Shown here in pieces: positions 63,714 through 64,000 of a DNA stretch of 64,000 nt. The stretch covers positions 1,860,001 to 1,924,000 of the forward strand of contig NZ_CP102845.1 in assembly GCF_013307435.2 (NCBI RefSeq). The letters run 5' to 3'. Made by a program: the position numbers and the translations under genes. This stretch comes from Microvirga terrae (GTDB lineage Bacteria > Pseudomonadota > Alphaproteobacteria > Rhizobiales > Beijerinckiaceae). Numbering within the stretch: position 1 is the stretch's first letter; the number at the start of each line of letters is the position of its first letter. The notes beneath the pieces were generated by a model. That model saw only the letters and a program-made list of their open reading frames with translations, was not told the origin of the DNA and searched no databases.

Positions 63714-64000
63714 ATGACGAACCACATTTCTCGCACGGAGCTTCTCCGCAAGCTGCTCAGCAAGGACCGGCCGATCCTGCTCGAAGCTCTGCCCGAGAAG
63801 TACTTCGCTCACGCTCACATTCCCGGCGCGATCAACGTGCCGCACGATCAAGTGGACCATCTGGCTGCGTCGGCGCTGCCTCGGAAGGATGCATCGGTGG
63901 TGGTCTATTGCGCCAGCGCAACCTGCCAGAACTCGCATCTTGCGGCACTGCGCTTGGCCGAGCTGGGCTACAGGGATGTGCAGATCTATATCGAGGGCAA
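63714..64000 (+). CDS. Rhodanese-like domain protein (cut by window end)
   Basis: The frame is open to the end of the window (95 codons visible). HAHIPGAINVPHDQVDHLAA and VVVYCASATCQNSHLAALRL are the rhodanese signature. The catalytic Cys lies in the YCASATC loop and a second Cys is five residues later. It would carry a persulfide sulfur or bind a phosphate-like ligand. It is divergent from the LysR gene. Function in detail cannot be told from the part seen. Confidence 0.88.
   Translation, partial: MTNHISRTELLRKLLSKDRPILLEALPEKYFAHAHIPGAINVPHDQVDHLAASALPRKDASVVVYCASATCQNSHLAALRLAELGYRDVQIYIEG

Overview
The window is GC-rich chromosomal DNA from an alphaproteobacterium. It is most likely a member of the Hyphomicrobiales (Rhizobiales) close to Methylobacteriaceae, with Microvirga as the best guess. 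This is inferred from gene content: a Porin_2-type porin, Usg, DUF3126 and DUF6867 proteins, an HWE-family histidine kinase, a NepR anti-sigma factor, an EcfG-type promoter and a GAAC-N7-GAAC SOS box. No 16S rRNA or other decisive marker is present. Most of the window is ordinary core genome with short operons and tight convergent gene pairs. There is no phage, insertion sequence, CRISPR array or rRNA operon.

Region by region. 0-10.8 kb: the murI 3' end, rpsD, a Spy-like chaperone, an RBBP9-type hydrolase, a cyclopropane fatty acid synthase, purB, an autoregulated-looking pair (membrane protein plus TetR regulator), rpe, a DadA-like oxidoreductase, a P1 peptidase and ccdA. 10.8-11.7 kb: a gene-poor stretch with copies of a dispersed repeat and an SOS-type promoter with no recognisable gene behind it. 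11.7-18.5 kb: DUF1203 and ACT proteins, then a complete branched-chain amino-acid ABC transporter (livH-livM-livG-livF, a DUF6867 membrane protein, livK). 18.8-31.3 kb: flavin reductase, a hairpin-rich stretch with a candidate small RNA, a large HWE sensor kinase, a formyltransferase, usg, exoD, a PRC-barrel protein, radC, map, an FkbM methyltransferase, sfsA, and a cinA-like/gpt/acyl-activating enzyme run.

31.5-39.5 kb is the accessory part. A major porin is followed by many small secreted or single-membrane-span proteins. Among them are a lone receiver protein, a NepR-family anti-sigma factor, a LuxR regulator with a degenerate receiver, a good EcfG-type promoter and two sets of small paralogues. 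This looks like a general-stress-response and cell-envelope neighbourhood. It ends near a tRNA-Leu(UAA).

39.9-64 kb returns to core functions: FAD monooxygenase, zf-CHCC protein, hydrolase, methyltransferase, enoyl-CoA hydratase, cysE, DUF3126, gamma carbonic anhydrase, a BTLCP peptidase, rhomboid, CBS, patatin, MFS, hisI-folE, a NifU-like protein, yidD, thrS, a CBS-BON fusion, a YfhO-like membrane protein with a periplasmic partner, nitroreductase, flavin reductase, LysR and a rhodanese cut by the window edge. Within it sits the most intriguing locus: a stand-alone radical SAM enzyme (52157-53188) directly preceded on the same strand by a 22-codon ORF (53275-53343) in AT-richer DNA. This arrangement resembles a minimal peptide-modifying (RiPP) cassette.

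Two dispersed repeat families run through the intergenic gaps: a roughly 90-bp double-armed palindrome (10.9-12.7 kb and 56 kb) and a longer hairpin element ending in GATGCGCTA (3.9, 14.1, 31.3, 41.6 and 57.6 kb). All functions are inferred from reading the protein sequences. No database search was run.
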